From Globodera rostochiensis (lineage: Eukaryota; Nematoda; Chromadorea; Rhabditida; Heteroderidae), in contig JAEVLN010000009.1 in assembly GCA_018350325.1 (NCBI GenBank), forward strand, positions 3,273,240 to 3,337,239: a stretch of DNA of 64,000 bases, in the 5' to 3' direction. A model generated the notes under the pieces. That model was not told the DNA's origin. It did not search any database and was given only the letters and a program-made list of their open reading frames with translations. Below, in pieces: positions 11,001 through 23,489 of the stretch. The translations under genes and the position numbers were made by a program. Within the stretch, counting starts at the first letter, position 1. The number at the start of each line of letters is the position of its first letter.

Positions 11001-14000
11001 AACCTGTTGGCGTGGGGGGATAAAGCATTTTTTAAAAATTAAATTCCATTTTAAATTAAACAACACCAATTCGCCGGTGTCGCCCGGCACGCATTTGATG
11101 CAAAAGCCGCGCTCGTCGCGCAACAGCTCGCCCGACTTTGGGTCCACCTTGAGCAGTTGGAGCGGGAAAAATCGGTCCAGCGATCTGTAGATGGGGATGA
11201 AGCCGCACGCGCCGGGCCGGTTGTCAATGTTCAACAGGTTGGAGTTGCCCTCGGTGCTGCCTTTAGCAGAAAGTTTTTACGCGTTTATAGAATAAGATTT
11301 TATAGAAGGAAAAGTTTTTTCTTTTAATAATTGGAAAAAATTAGTTGAGCATATTTGAGGTACGAATGTTAGGTAAGAATGCCTTCAGTGGCTTTATCGG
11401 AGTTAATGCCTTCATGGGTTATCTGGCGCTAAGAATGCCTTCGGGGGTTTTATTAAAGAGTTGAGAATGCCTTAAGGGTTTATTGGGAAGTTAAAAAGTC
11501 TTCGGCCTTCAGGGGTTTTATTGGAGTTAAGAATAAATGCCTTTGGGGGTTACTTAGAGCTAGGAACGCAGTCACTTCGGGGCGTTTTGTGTGTACCCCC
11601 TCGGGGACTATTGGAAAATCCGGTGGCCGGACAAAGGTGCAAAAAATTGTTTGATCCAGACCGCTCAATGTCAATGGACTTAGTTTTGGATTTCCGAAAG
11701 CATATTATTGTTATAAACCGGGACAAATAAAAAACAAAATGGGGTAATTCATAAATAAAAACAAATTAAGACTCGGCTCAGAAAGACTAATCGTTTCGCA
11801 CATTGCATTTATATTCACATCTGAAGCATATTATTCGTCATTGCCGCACGCGGGGGGAATTGAACTTTCACCCCCCCCCCCCCAACAAAAGCAATTTTTG
11901 GCAAAACATTGCACTGCGCCATGCTGGACAACGGGGGGGACGCCCAACATAATGCTCTCTCTCATCACACAAAAATAAATTTCGAAAATAACACCGACCG
12001 TAAAATTCGCCAATTTTAGCAATGCCAAAACGTTGCACAAAATCGCGCCAAATTTGTGGGCGAAGGCCGTTGCCGAGGAGCAGCCAAAATGTTAAAAAAA
12101 ATAATAATTAGCTAATTGAAACATTTTTATATAAAATGGGGGGATTTAATGTTTGCGGGCCTTTCACCAAAAACATTAATTAGCCTAAATTTAATTTTTG
12201 TATAAATTCAACAAACACAAAAAATTTTGAGCAGCCATCGAAAAATTGAACCAGAATACAAAAATTAAAATAGCACACCATTTCGGAATATTCATTATTA
12301 TTTAAAAATTGAAAATATCGAATAAAATCGTAATTTTTGTTCTTCTCACCCGAATGGGATGCGCCCGATCGTCCGGAGACGCCGGTTGGGCCAACAAATA
12401 GCGGCAAATTTCACCAATGTATTGGCCCACTGTGCACTCAAAACGGGTACAATCTGAGAGAGACGAAATGAATTCATTCATTCCCCTTTATTTATTTAAA
12501 TTTGTTTTAATAAAATATTAAAAAGTTAAATCGGACCTAATTGAACGGTATTAAAGTATAGTTGTTATTTGAACTAATTTAATTTATTTTTCATCATCAA
12601 AGAGTTTCTGGAATTCAATTACATATATTTTATAATATTTTATTTTAAATAAAACAATATTTAATTTCAATAATTTCAGAAATAAAATAAAATAATTTAT
12701 ATTACCTTTCCAAAAATTGGTTGCCGAGAATTTTGTCCGAATACACGCAGTGCATCCTTAAAAATTTTAAAAACACCTTATTTATAATTCGATGAATAAT
12801 ATTTGAACCAAAAACATTTAAATTAAGTAATTATTTTTAACAAAAAAAAGTGCAACGTCCCCCCACCTCTCACAATCACTTGGGATGCACCCAAAATGCC
12901 GCCCGCCGAATGGTACATTGGGAGCGTCAAATAAATCTGCCAAAGATGAGAGATTAAAAATCGAATTTAAAATTAATAATAAATCAAAAAAAAAAAGGAA
13001 ATGTTTTTTTCCCCAAAATTTTGATCAACCCTCTCCAATCATCGGTAAAAACAAAAATGAGAGAAATCACCCGGTCCGACGCGCGAATGCCAAATGCCAT
13101 GCCGCAGCCGATGCCCATCAGATAAAAGCGGTAGTGCCGAATGACTGCCGCCTTAGGGGCTCTTACAAAAATAATTTATAATATATTTTTGGTGGGTTTT
13201 TCATTTAAATTTACCCGGTTGTGCCGCTTGTGTAAATGTAGCAGAGAACGCCTGCGGGGAAATAAAATAATTGACTTTCAAAGGCAAAAAGCGGCCGGCA
13301 TCAGAGAAAATTGGGTAATTTAAAATTTAGGTGATTATGTTTAAAAAGAATAATAAAGAAAGATAATTTTTTGAAAACACACATTTAAACCCAAAAATGT
13401 AAAACTCCCAAAAATGTGTCAAAATGTAGAAAAAACCCGCTCAAAAAAATATATGGAAATAAATAAATAAATAAATTTTTTCAAAAATTATTTATTCAGC
13501 CCCCGAGGGTGGCTGAACGCACTTTGAATGGTAAGCCCGGGGGGCTTTTGGGGCTCCTCCGCCGTGTCCTCCAGAGCATATTCTTGCACCGTGGCAGCCG
13601 CCGCTTCCGCATCAGCCGCCGCCGCCGTCGGTGCCAATTCGGTGACCCGCGTGCCGTCCGCCGACACCAAAAAGATGGGCAAATTTGCGTCCAAATGGCC
13701 CTGGGCAATAGTACGGCGAAGCGCTGCACAATATTTTAAATGAATTTAAAAAAAAAATAAATATAATAAATAAAATTGTTTTACTTGGAAGCAATGTGGG
13801 CGTAGTGAGCACAGCCTTGCAGCGTGCTACCTGAATTTATTAAAAAAGTAAATTTAAGATAAAACAATTTGAATAAATGTTTAAATGTTAAAATTTTAAA
13901 TAAAATTAAAATTTAATTAAAATGTACACTTATAAATTAACACAAATTAAAACTAAAAATATTAAAAATTAAATTACAAACAGAAAAAAGTTTAAAAAAT

Positions 14001-17000
14001 GTGTCGTTTAAATTGCGTTAGAAAATTATTTATTTATTTATTTTTAAAGGACCCGAATTGAATGGCCCAACGGGTCGCCCTTCAAGTTGGTGTTGATCCA
14101 TGCGGTGACGACGCCCAGCTTGCTGAGTCCAATCCATGTCGCGAAAAAGGAAATGCCATTCTCCATAAACAGTGACACCACGTCATCGGCGCCAATGTTG
14201 AGATTCTGAAATTTCTCACAAATTAAATAAAATGCCTCAGGCAAAACGAATTAAATCCCTATAAAAGAATACATTAAACAATACAATAAACTAAAATCAA
14301 ATATATTTTTGTAGTAACAAATAAAATATATATATATATATATATATATTCCGATGGGCAAACACGGCACGGGGCACACTTTGCCACCTCCAACCCCCTC
14401 CCAGACACCTTGCTGAAGAGGTGCGCGTACGCGTTGGCGTGCGCGTTGAACTGCGCGAAGGTGAGCGATCGGCCGCTTTCCACCTCCACCACGCATTGCT
14501 TGTGCGGATGACGACGAACAAGCCGCAACAAGTGGCCATGGAGAGGCTCACCGCTCCGGAAGGAACGCCACACCAGCCATCGGACGCGGTAGAACAACAA
14601 AGTGCCCCTGGACAGGACAATGTGTTTTTTTATTATAATTTTTATTTTATTAACAAATAAATGTCTGTCTGATTGATCGCCAGAAAACTCTTCTCTTCTC
14701 ACTTTCTGATTTGGGGTAAACCCCTCCCACCCTCCCAACTCATCCATACCTAACTCATCTCCAATCAAGATCGAGACGCCAATCGAAATATCTCGATGAG
14801 TTGAAGCTAACATTAAGTTTGAAAATTTAATTCAATTATGTTTTTTTCAATTTAAGAAATTTGTAATTAAAATATTCAATTCTCCAATGATGTCATTTGG
14901 AAAAACTGCGATCGCCAGGGGGGGGGGGGGAGGCGGCTGGCTTCTGCTTTTCCCATCAGCAGTTTGGGCAAAAAGTGATGATTTATCAAATTAACATTTT
15001 ATATTCGCCCTTTGCCCGACAAATACCATCGGATGATTCGTTCGTCACATCATTAAATTGTGGGGAAAGGGAAACCGAAAGCAGAGCATTCAGTTTAAAT
15101 TGATCAGAACATCACATTTAGCTACTGGAAGTAGTGGAATTTAAAATGTTTTTTTTTTTTTTAGTTTTTTTTTGCCATCAGCCGTTGCGCGCCCGTTTCC
15201 AACTGGTCTTCACATTTGCCGTATTTCTGTGCACTCTGTCGGCATACAATGTGGGTGCTAACAAAGATTTGGAATTTGTGGGGATCAAATTCGACACGGG
15301 ACCCGGAATTTTCGGACAATTTGAGGCCGGAATCCGGAAATTATCAAGAAATTCCGGATCAAATCCGGAATCTGTAATTTGATCCTTTTTTTTTGTCTGG
15401 CGATGTGTTTTGAAAACTATTTCTACCAGTCTTAAAAATTCAAGGGTTTTAAAATTTAAATTAGGGTTCCTCCCCAACCCCTCGGGGGCAGGAAAATCGG
15501 GGGTTGCGGAGTCTGAATTCATCCATGTCAGGGGTCGGGCGTAGAACGGGGAAGACCCAATTTTTGGGCTTGGGGCCAGGGAGGAACCCTATTTAAATTT
15601 TTAAAAATTCCGGATTCATGATTTTCCGGAGACCAAAATTTACGGATAAAAAATTGTTCTGCGTCTGGATCCATCCCTGGCTTATACTAGAGCTGAGCGG
15701 ACCCGGGAGGACTTTTCGAAGCCCAAAATCAATTGCTCAACTCTAGTTTAGAGACGGTAAAAGCAAAAGTTTCTAATGGGATAATTAAGAGGAATTTGAT
15801 GCGCTGCTTCTATTAGCAACATCCATTTTGATTACCGGGGGTTGGCTTCAATTGGTGAAAGAAATTTGCTTGTTTTAGGTGCAAGGATTGAAATGCAAAC
15901 GCGCATACACGCACGAAAGTGAGCCCTCACATGCAAAGTACTCGCCAACCCCTTGAGGGCGGGAAAGTCGGGGGTTGCGGAGCCCGGGAAGAACCCTATT
16001 TAAATTTCTAAAAATTTTGGATTGATGATTTTCCGGACATTTTGGGGACTTCGGAACTCCGGATATAATTTTTAAGCGTCCGGATCCATCCATCCCTGGC
16101 TTTTATACTAGATCTGAGCGGACCCGGGAGGTTTAGGCGGTAAAAGCAAAAGTTTCTAATGGGCTAATTAGGAGTGCTGCTTCTATTAGCAACATCCATT
16201 TTTAATTACCGGGGTTGTTCTTCAATCGCTAAAATTTGCTTGTTTTAGGTGCAAGGATTAAAGTGCAGACGCGAATACAAGCACGAATTGAGTCCTCACA
16301 CGCAAATCTCTGATCCTTTATGCCCCAGGGAATCTCTTCTCCGCATTGTTATCTCATGAACTGCTCAAACGGTAATTAACTAAATAAAACGCAGAGATAA
16401 ATGTTCATTTTAAAACAATTTTCGTTCAAAACTAAACATAATATTTATTAAACTATTCAGGGTACAAAATCGGCACTGAATGGGGCTGCGCTTTCGACGG
16501 TTCGGCATCGGACCAATTTTCCCGCAACATTATAGGGAGGTCTGATGGGCTTTTTGAAAAACCGCTTGAACTGACAGCGGCGGCTTTACGTGCAAATGCA
16601 AACTCGGACAAAGAAGGTATCGACATGTCCAACAACGGCACATGCATATTACGGTATGCTTATTTTGCTGTATTTGATTACTGTACGAATTACAGTGTCT
16701 ACGACTTCGGCTCCTACCATTACCACCACAAGTACCATTACGACAACGACGACAACTACCATTACCACAATGACGACAACTCCCACAACCAATGTGCCTC
16801 CGCATATCACATCTGCAAGCAGTGAAAAGTCCGGGCAACACTACAATTTTTGGAGATAAAAATGCCGGACCGGAGAGAAGTTTTGCTATTTCTTCAACTG
16901 CACTTCACGCCAAATTTTGTTGTACACTTCAAGTCAAATTTTCAACTGCACTTCAAGTCAAAAAATTTTTACATTATGTTTTTTGCAATAATTTTTTAAA

Positions 17001-18977
17001 GCGATAAAGTCGGACAACAGCATCACCGAATGGGGGGGGGGGGGTTGCGTGGCGGAGAAAAGTATAGAAATCTGTGCAAAACAAAAAAAAGTTCGGAATA
17101 TGGGTTTACACTTGAAAAAGTCTAAAAATTCCATATTGTTGGGGGTTTTCTGGCCATAACTTTTTTATGTTTGTCCAATCACAAAGCTTTAACTTAATGT
17201 AAGCTTCAATTCTTCGAGATCATTTGAGTGGCGTTAAGATTTTCTGCATCGGTTAATGTTGAAGCAAGTTTATGCCCGATTTTGATTGGAAATAAATGGG
17301 TATGGGGATGAGTTGGGTGGAAGGGATCCTCTGATCTACATATACTGACCGAACTTTGGTGAAGGAACAAAAACCAGATGATCAGACACTCTCAAATCAC
17401 TCAAGCAATACATATGATGAGAATGATCGATCAGAACGGAAACATGTCATCAAGAACATATTGTGATCAATTCGGATCACTATTCCAAACCCCCCCCCCC
17501 CTCCCCCACACCCCGCAGTGTGAATAAATACGGACAGGGCCGGACTCCGGACACAATTTTCCAAGACTCCTGATCCGGTTTCGTCGAAGCATTAGGATCA
17601 GGAATCCTGATCAAAATTCCGGTTTTTCTACAAACGATTACAGAGGAGCGGAAGACGAACAGACCAAAACAAAACAAAAAAATCGACAAATGTGTTCAAT
17701 TTTTGACCAATTTTCTTAACAAAATTTCGTCGAGAAGCCACCGGAAGCTTAAAATAGGCCTAAAATGCTCCACTGAAGACAAAAAAAAAAAATAGCCAAC
17801 CCCCAAAAATTTACACCGACGACGCCTATCGCGCCAGGATTTTTTTGTTTTGTTTTTGCTCTTCGGCAAACCGAACCCCCTCGCCCCTAACTCCAAAAAA
17901 AAATTTCGGTTCGACAAAAGCATCTCCATGGTCCATACAAAAAAAAGAAGTTTAATCAACAAAAACGCACAACTATCAGAGGTCAGTCTGATCCGAATCA
18001 GAGCACCCCCCCCCCCTCCCCATAAAACAAATTTCCCACCTCAAATCGCGCGGAAATGTGCGCAGTGCACGTCGTCCAAAATCGGAGGCAATGGCGCGGA
18101 AGGCAAAGTACAACGCGAACGCAACCGTGCAACTGAACAGCTCGGCAAGCGTGGCGGCAATCAGCAGCAGTGGGACAGCCACGTGCAACAGCAGGGGCGG
18201 AGCGCGCGGCGCCTGCGCGACAAAGTCACGTGCGGAGGCAGGCGATGCGGTGGAGGAGGAGGAGGGCAACTTGTCAGACGTGTGAAGCGGTGCTGAAAGA
18301 AGTGAAAACAAAATTTGAATTTCTTGTGAATTATTTAAATTTCGATAATAAAAAGGAAACAAAAGATTTTTAATCAAGTACTCGACTATTTTTAATTGTT
18401 TATTATCTCTTGATTGACAAAAGTCAACAAACAGAGATAGTAAAGTAAGTACCCAATATAAGAAGGCAATTCAGTACAGACATTGGCTAAGGCTAAAAAA
18501 CCGGAATTTTGGTTAGTTCGGGGGCGAAAAACGCCGAAAAAAATGTCGAGAATCGGGGGGTTTTCCACTAAAAATTCCCAAAACTATGGGGGAAAGTTTC
18601 GGGGGCAAAAAAACCCCAGAAAAATTGTCGGAGAGCAACCCTAAACTGAGGTATGAAGCAAAATATGGGTCTGAAAACTTTGACACAAAACACCGCGCTA
18701 AACTCGGCAAATAATCGCTCCAGGCAATTTATCAACTTACCTATTTATGTAAATAAAAGTTTCATTTTAAAAATAAAAAAATTTTTTTTTTGAATTATGC
18801 CGCCCCCCCCCCCCCGAGGGGCCGCCGCCCACCTTTTTCCTCCTTTGACTCTGTGCCGCCATTCGTTGCACCATTTGCCTTCTGCGCATGCAATCCGCCG
18901 TTGGTGTTCCTGCAGCTCTTCGGCCCGTCGTTAATGGAACATCCGCCCGCCGGCGCCAAACATTCGGTTTTTGCCAT
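8067..18977 (-). CDS. Long-chain fatty-acid transport protein / very-long-chain acyl-CoA synthetase (SLC27/FATP family)
   Basis: Eighteen minus-strand exons: 18977-18833, 18292-18040, 14607-14409, 14205-14053, 13830-13785, 13723-13523, 13251-13215, 13161-13071, 12936-12867, 12756-12706, 12453-12350, 12083-11999, 11260-11067, 11003-10842, 10322-10269, 9332-9207, 8972-8837 and 8194-8067. The phases agree and give 744 codons plus stop. Exon 2 carries a membrane segment (LLLHVAVPLLLIAATLAELF). The AMP-binding loop YIYTSGTTGAPKAAV (about residue 336) is split by an intron. LPMYHSAGGILG, KFSATNFW, GNGLRPQIW, GEFYGSTEGN and GDTYRWRGENVSTTE (about 600-614) are the FATP signatures. It should activate long or very-long fatty acids with ATP and CoA at a membrane, coupled to uptake. 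Family members are usually about 620-650 residues; the extra length comes from the N-terminus and an Ala/Glu-rich insertion in exon 6. Exon 12 has no AG acceptor (see findings). The start ATG and first exon are inferred from phase only. Confidence 0.9.
8221..8455. repeat. Dispersed CGGGACC repeat in the last FATP intron
   Basis: Contains GGGCGGGACCGGGACTTTT, CCGGGACCGGGATT and, at its end, TTTCAGTACTGGTCCCGGTC. Close relatives are at 33130-33260, 41255-41466 and 57478-57597, with fragments at 32280-32360, 33645-33700 and 34150-34235. The ends are roughly inverted (GGGACC / GGTCCC). Confidence 0.75.
8501..8809 (+). other. tRNA-derived element split by about 250 bp
   Basis: At 8501-8523 there is a tRNA-like 5' half (GCGGCGCGGTAGCTCAGTGG, a pol III A box). 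At 8781-8801 there is a T-arm (GTGGG TTTAAGT CCCAC) followed by CCGCCGG. The two halves are separated by AT-rich sequence. It lies in the last FATP intron, antisense to the gene. It is more likely a SINE-like or broken tRNA copy than a working tRNA. Confidence 0.5.
15570..16320. repeat. About 420-bp direct duplication
   Basis: 15590-15905 and 16000-16320 match at about 80-90 percent by eye. Shared phrases include GAGCGGACCCGGGAGG, GTAAAAGCAAAAGTTTCTAA, TTAGCAACATCCATTTT and GCTTGTTTTAGGTGCAAGGA. Lies in FATP intron 2. It is just upstream of the candidate exon at 16329. Confidence 0.7.
16329..16858 (+). CDS. Candidate small gene nested in FATP intron 2, unknown, 5' end not found
   Basis: Three phase-compatible exons can be drawn: 16329-16371, 16461-16653 and 16824-16858, with GT/AG borders. 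The reading is Cys-containing (GISSPHCYLMNCSNG, IGTEWGCAFDGSASDQ, SNNGTCILR) and ends SGQHYNFWR-stop. I recognise no family. The middle 'intron' (16654-16823) can instead be read from ATG 16657 as a short hydrophobic start followed by a Thr-rich tail (STTSAPTITTTSTI) running to the same stop region, a mucin-like secreted peptide. It runs opposite to the host gene. No first exon with a start was found. Confidence 0.35.
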
Positions 18978-20219
18978 TTTTGCCAACCACCAATTCTGGC
19001 GAAAAAGATGACTAAAAAAAGAGAGTTTTGGGGAAATTAAACGGATAAAATTTTGTTCATATCAAATACTAATTAAGAAAACGAATTTTTCCACAAACAC
19101 CCGGGGGGGGCACACACCGGTCCCGGACGATCGGGGCTTGCCCAACCCGGGAAGGCTAATTGATATTTATTAACATAATTACTATAAGTGATGGGATTAA
19201 TTAATAGCGCGAGAGCAATGGCCAAGGATTGGTTGTTGAGTCGGAAACAAACGCCAGAGGGGTCAAGTACAGGGACAAAAAGCCTAATCCCCCTTATAGT
19301 TAGACCGTAACAGTCTCCAAATAACGACGGGCCCAGCAGGCTGAGCTCCCCCCCCCCCCCCCCGCCCCACCCCTAAGAGTGCGCGGAGGATTGGAGTGGA
19401 CACTTTTATGTGTGTTGTGACGACACGCCACGGCCTGAGCAGAGAGAAATAATAATAATAAGTAGGACCCGGATTTTTAGTTCCTAAAAATTCTTTTTAT
19501 TCCCATTAACATCAATTTTTATTATTCCTGAACTAACAATGAAATACAATAGCCTAATTTCTTGTTAATTTTTGAAAATGTTAAAAAAAACTTTTGAAGT
19601 TTCAATTTTTTAAATGTTTTTGACAAAAAAAATCGATTGCATTTTTAGAAAAATGGAAAAGTCGATCTTTAGGGGTACACTTTTTATGGTTTCTCGAAAA
19701 ACCCAGAAATAGTTCTTTAAGAGCTTTTTGGTAAATCGCTATGGAGTGATCAAGATTCTAAAAACTTCATTTTCGTACATTACGGAGTACAAGGAGGGGA
19801 GGCATTGTGGGGAGGGGGAGGCAAATGCGCGCAATAGAGGTGAATGAATGAGAGAATGGATGGAAGACGAATTTGGGCATAGTGAAGACCAAATTTTTGG
19901 AAGCCCGCGGATGATGGATTGGCTTAGCTTGGCTTGGCTTGGCTCGGCATGGGCCAACCAAATTTATGAAAGGATGGGTGGGCTGCGATGGCTTTGGACG
20001 AAAAGGAATAAAAAAAAAAGTCTGGGCCCAATTCAGAGAAGTTGTAAACATTCTTGTTAATCAGGATGCCATAACTTTTCAGGATCAAATCGAATCATTT
20101 TGGTAATCAACAAAAACTCAACATTTTATAAAAAGGCATGCATAAAAATGAGTCAGTAAGTTGCGCACAAAATTGTGCGATCCGATGGATTTACGCGCTC
20201 CATTGTACATAGCAAGATA

Positions 20220-20470
20220 TGCGAGAGTCTCGGTTCTCGAGTCGCGAAAAATCTCGTTTTTTAGGGTCTCGTCTTGGTCTCGAGGTCAAGTCCGGGGTCA
20301 AGTCTCGGTCTATTTTGTTTTCGAGCATCACTGGTCCAAAATTAAAGCCCGGTCAAGATGAGAATCTTGACCTCGAGATCTCGCTCAACTAAAAATGAGC
20401 TTACGAGATTTTTCGAGACCGTAATTTTTTCGAGAATCTCGACTCGAAATCTCGCTCGAAGCTCAAGTCC
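20220..20470. repeat. Dispersed TCTCGGTTCTCGAG repeat
   Basis: Phrases such as GAGTCTCGGTTCTCGAGTCG recur here, at 24285-24400 and at 43098-43230 (inside GH32 intron 13), always in a context of TCTCGG and CTCGAG palindromes. Copy lengths are about 115-250 bp. Confidence 0.7.
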
Positions 20471-21375
20471 GGGCTCTAACCATTATTTGTACGAGATGAT
20501 GAGTTGTTGATCAGTCAGTGGTGGTGAGCCTTTGGCGGGGAGCGATAAAATGTGAACAAAAATAAACCACCGACCGACTGGCCGGAGTGGACTGATTATC
20601 GTCGTCCGTCATTACGCATTTCAATTACAAAACTGATTGCTAATTGATCAAGAGTCGAAAGTCTCCTCTGATTGATAAGGAGAAGGGGAAAAAGGCGCGC
20701 GCGTTTTTTCAACTGTTTGTTAAACCCATTTTCACATTTTGGGGATCCATCGGCAGATTCTGACATGCTGCCACCTATATTTTAATGTTGTAAAAAAGTT
20801 GGACAAAATTCCCGGGCTTTTAGCGGGAAGATTTGCGGGTTTTTAATAATTGTAGTCCGGTCCCGATTTTCGGAGGTACAAAGTTTTAATTAGGTATCTT
20901 AATTTTAGAATTGGCCCAAGAGCAAAATTTAAAATTCAAAAAGCAATACAACACCGATTTTCCAGAGAGTGGGAAGGGAGCGGGTGACCCCAACCCCAAA
21001 AGTGTTTCCATCAAAATGTACTTTTGCTGATGGATGATTGAAAAATAAAATAAAATAAAAATGTGGTCATTTCTCGTGCACACACACACCCCAACCTCAC
21101 CCCATAAAACAATATACAAATTCATTCCAAAAACTGATAGGGGAGAAGAGGAGTAAATCAACAACAACTCTCTGGCAACAACAAAAAAATAGTCCAAAGA
21201 GAAAGGTCGTCGTTTTGCGGGGTCCAATTAGGTATAATGATGGCGGGGGGCTACTGGCGGTTTAAACCGCGATTTTGATTGCGCCCCCCCCCCGCGCCCA
21301 CGCACAAACTTTGTAAGATGTTGTTGATGCGATTGAAAAATGTACAATTTCCCCCAAAGAAAAGTTATGGGGTGA

Positions 21376-21392
21376 GGTGAGGTGAGGGGAGG

Positions 21393-21424
<32 letters not shown>

Positions 21425-21425
21425 A
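21376..21425 (+). repeat. 29-base G run with GGTGA repeats
   Basis: GGTGAGGTGAGGTGAGGGGA leads into an unbroken run of 29 G at 21396-21424. It is a strong G-quadruplex candidate and also a likely site of sequencing or assembly length error. Confidence 0.9.
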
Positions 21426-23354
21426 GGCGAATCGATGGGAGAGGATGGCGGCGGTGGTGGTGGTGGTAGCGGTGGGACCACAAGAAGTGTCGACCGCCGA
21501 CGGGGATGACATTGATGGGGGGGGGGGAGGGCGGTTTTTTTGGGGAAAGCGGAGAAAGTGAGGGGGGGAAGCGGCGGAAAAGGATGTTTTGGGATTGAGG
21601 AGATGAATATGTTGTGGTGAGGAAAGTGAGATAAAAAAAAAGCGAATTGAGGGCGAAAAGTCTGGGTCATAATAATGTCACCACATTATATGTGTATTGG
21701 TGAGTGGGTTGTTGGTTAACCAGTGGCTTGCACGGGCACCGGCAATGGAATGAATGCCAGATCCAAAAATTTGAATCATCGGGATGAAAAAAAACAATCT
21801 AAATCGCGTTAAGCCTAGAATTTTTGGGCATTTTCCCGATCGCTGTCAAAAGGCGAGAGAGTTCGGTCTCGGAACATATGCAGTTTCGGCATTTTTGCGC
21901 AACTCTCTATTTTGCTGCTTGAAAAAGAGGGAGTCGCGAACTAGGAATCCGGAAGCTCAGCATTTTTCTGAAATCGGTAGACTAGGTTCAAGGACGGATA
22001 TGTTGATTTTCAAGTACATAACTGTGAAATTTAAAGGAACTCAAGTACACTCAAAATTCATTTTTTGTCCAAACAGAACACCCTTATTCTTGTTCAAATG
22101 GCTTGTTTTTTTCGTCCGAATGGATTTTTGTTTCCATTTCTCATTTTGTGCATTCGCCAAATGTGAGTCAGAAATGAAAGCATTTTGTGTAAAAAAGGTC
22201 CGGCCGCCAGGAATTTATTTAATTTTAACAATTTGTTATGAAATTTCATCCAAAAATGAATGATAATAAAATTTACACAATCAAAAAACATGAATTTTCA
22301 AAGCTAAGCTACCTAAATGCTCCATTTTCAAGTACATTCTAGAAAATAAGTACACCTTAAATTTTTTAAGTACAAGGGCCAGTAGTTTTCAAGTGTCTTT
22401 TGTATTTGCCATTTAAGTAGGGTTAATTCCGCTCTGCACTTACACATATATATGTAGTACATATGAGAGGACTTTCCCCCCCCCCCAATTTTAATGATGG
22501 TTCAAACTTGACAATACATATAAAGTGAATTGAGACTTGTGCTTTATCATGATCTCCCAAAAATTTGAAAAACTAAAAACGGAGTTTTGGTGAGAAAACA
22601 GAGCACGCGATCTCTAATCATTTTCCATAATTTGTGTACATATCAGTGAGTGTTATATGTTTTGTGGTACGGATTGGTGCGGTGAAGCACCACCACCCAG
22701 CGCCGTTTTTGTTGTGTTTTGATTGAGCGATAAAAAATATGATCAGGAATGGATGGGGGGGGGGGGGATGTACAAAGATTGTAAAAATGATAAAAAAGGA
22801 GAAGGAACAAAGGAGGAGGAATGGACACGAATGAGGCGGACAAAGAAGAGAATGCCAAAAGTGTTTTAGTAATTTAATTAATTAAAAATGAATGATAAAA
22901 AAAATAAAAAGGAATGTGAATTTTGAAAAAGCCGGAATTGGCACGGCACTTGAAAGGCTGGGGGACGAGCTTTTCGCGGGGCAAAAAAAAACGAAATTTT
23001 AGGACGCCAGCAGGTGAGAGTTTTGGGACCGTGCCATTCCCAGAAATTCCCGTAGGGAATGCCGGCCCCGCGCCATGCTCGATTTTTTTTGCAAAAAAAT
23101 GTTTAATAAGTTTGACCAAAAGGCCCCCCCCGGGGCACGACTTTTCGTCAACGACGACACTCGTTGAGAGGAGTCAATTGGCATATATATATATATAATT
23201 CTTTTTTAATGAAAATCGGACCCATCAGTATTCCAAACCATTTTTGCAAAAATCAAATTGTTGCCAAAAACGGAAATTCGAAATAAAAACCAAATTGTTG
23301 CCAAAAAAAAACGGAAATTCTAAATAAAAAAGGACGACCGCCCCCTGCAGGCAA

Positions 23355-23489
23355 ATGGCGCGAAAGCGCAACCTTTTGAATGATGAACCCATCGACGACA
23401 CGAAATCAATCAATTGGTGGCGGTGGACCGTCGCCGACCTCAAGCCCAAGTTCAAAGACGGGGAAAAGAAAAAAATGAGAACAAATTAG
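23355..23489 (+). CDS. Small open frame or first exon, unknown (44 aa)
   Basis: ATG at 23355 follows a good acceptor (CCCCCTGCAG) by four bases. It reads MARKRNLLNDEPIDDTKSI, then NWWRWTVADLKPKFKDGEKK. The composition is protein-like (basic start, acidic middle, WWRW), but there is no clear GT donor before the stop, and no family is recognised. The ATG just after an acceptor would fit a trans-spliced first exon. Confidence 0.3.
   Translation: MARKRNLLNDEPIDDTKSINWWRWTVADLKPKFKDGEKKKMRTN

Noticed and set aside
14274..14813. 179-codon minus-strand open frame as a separate gene
   Set aside because: Only 14607-14409 is coding, as FATP exon 3; the rest is intron read-through.
21784..22263. 159-codon plus-strand open frame
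   Set aside because: Composition like surrounding low-complexity DNA; no motif, no conserved partner exons.
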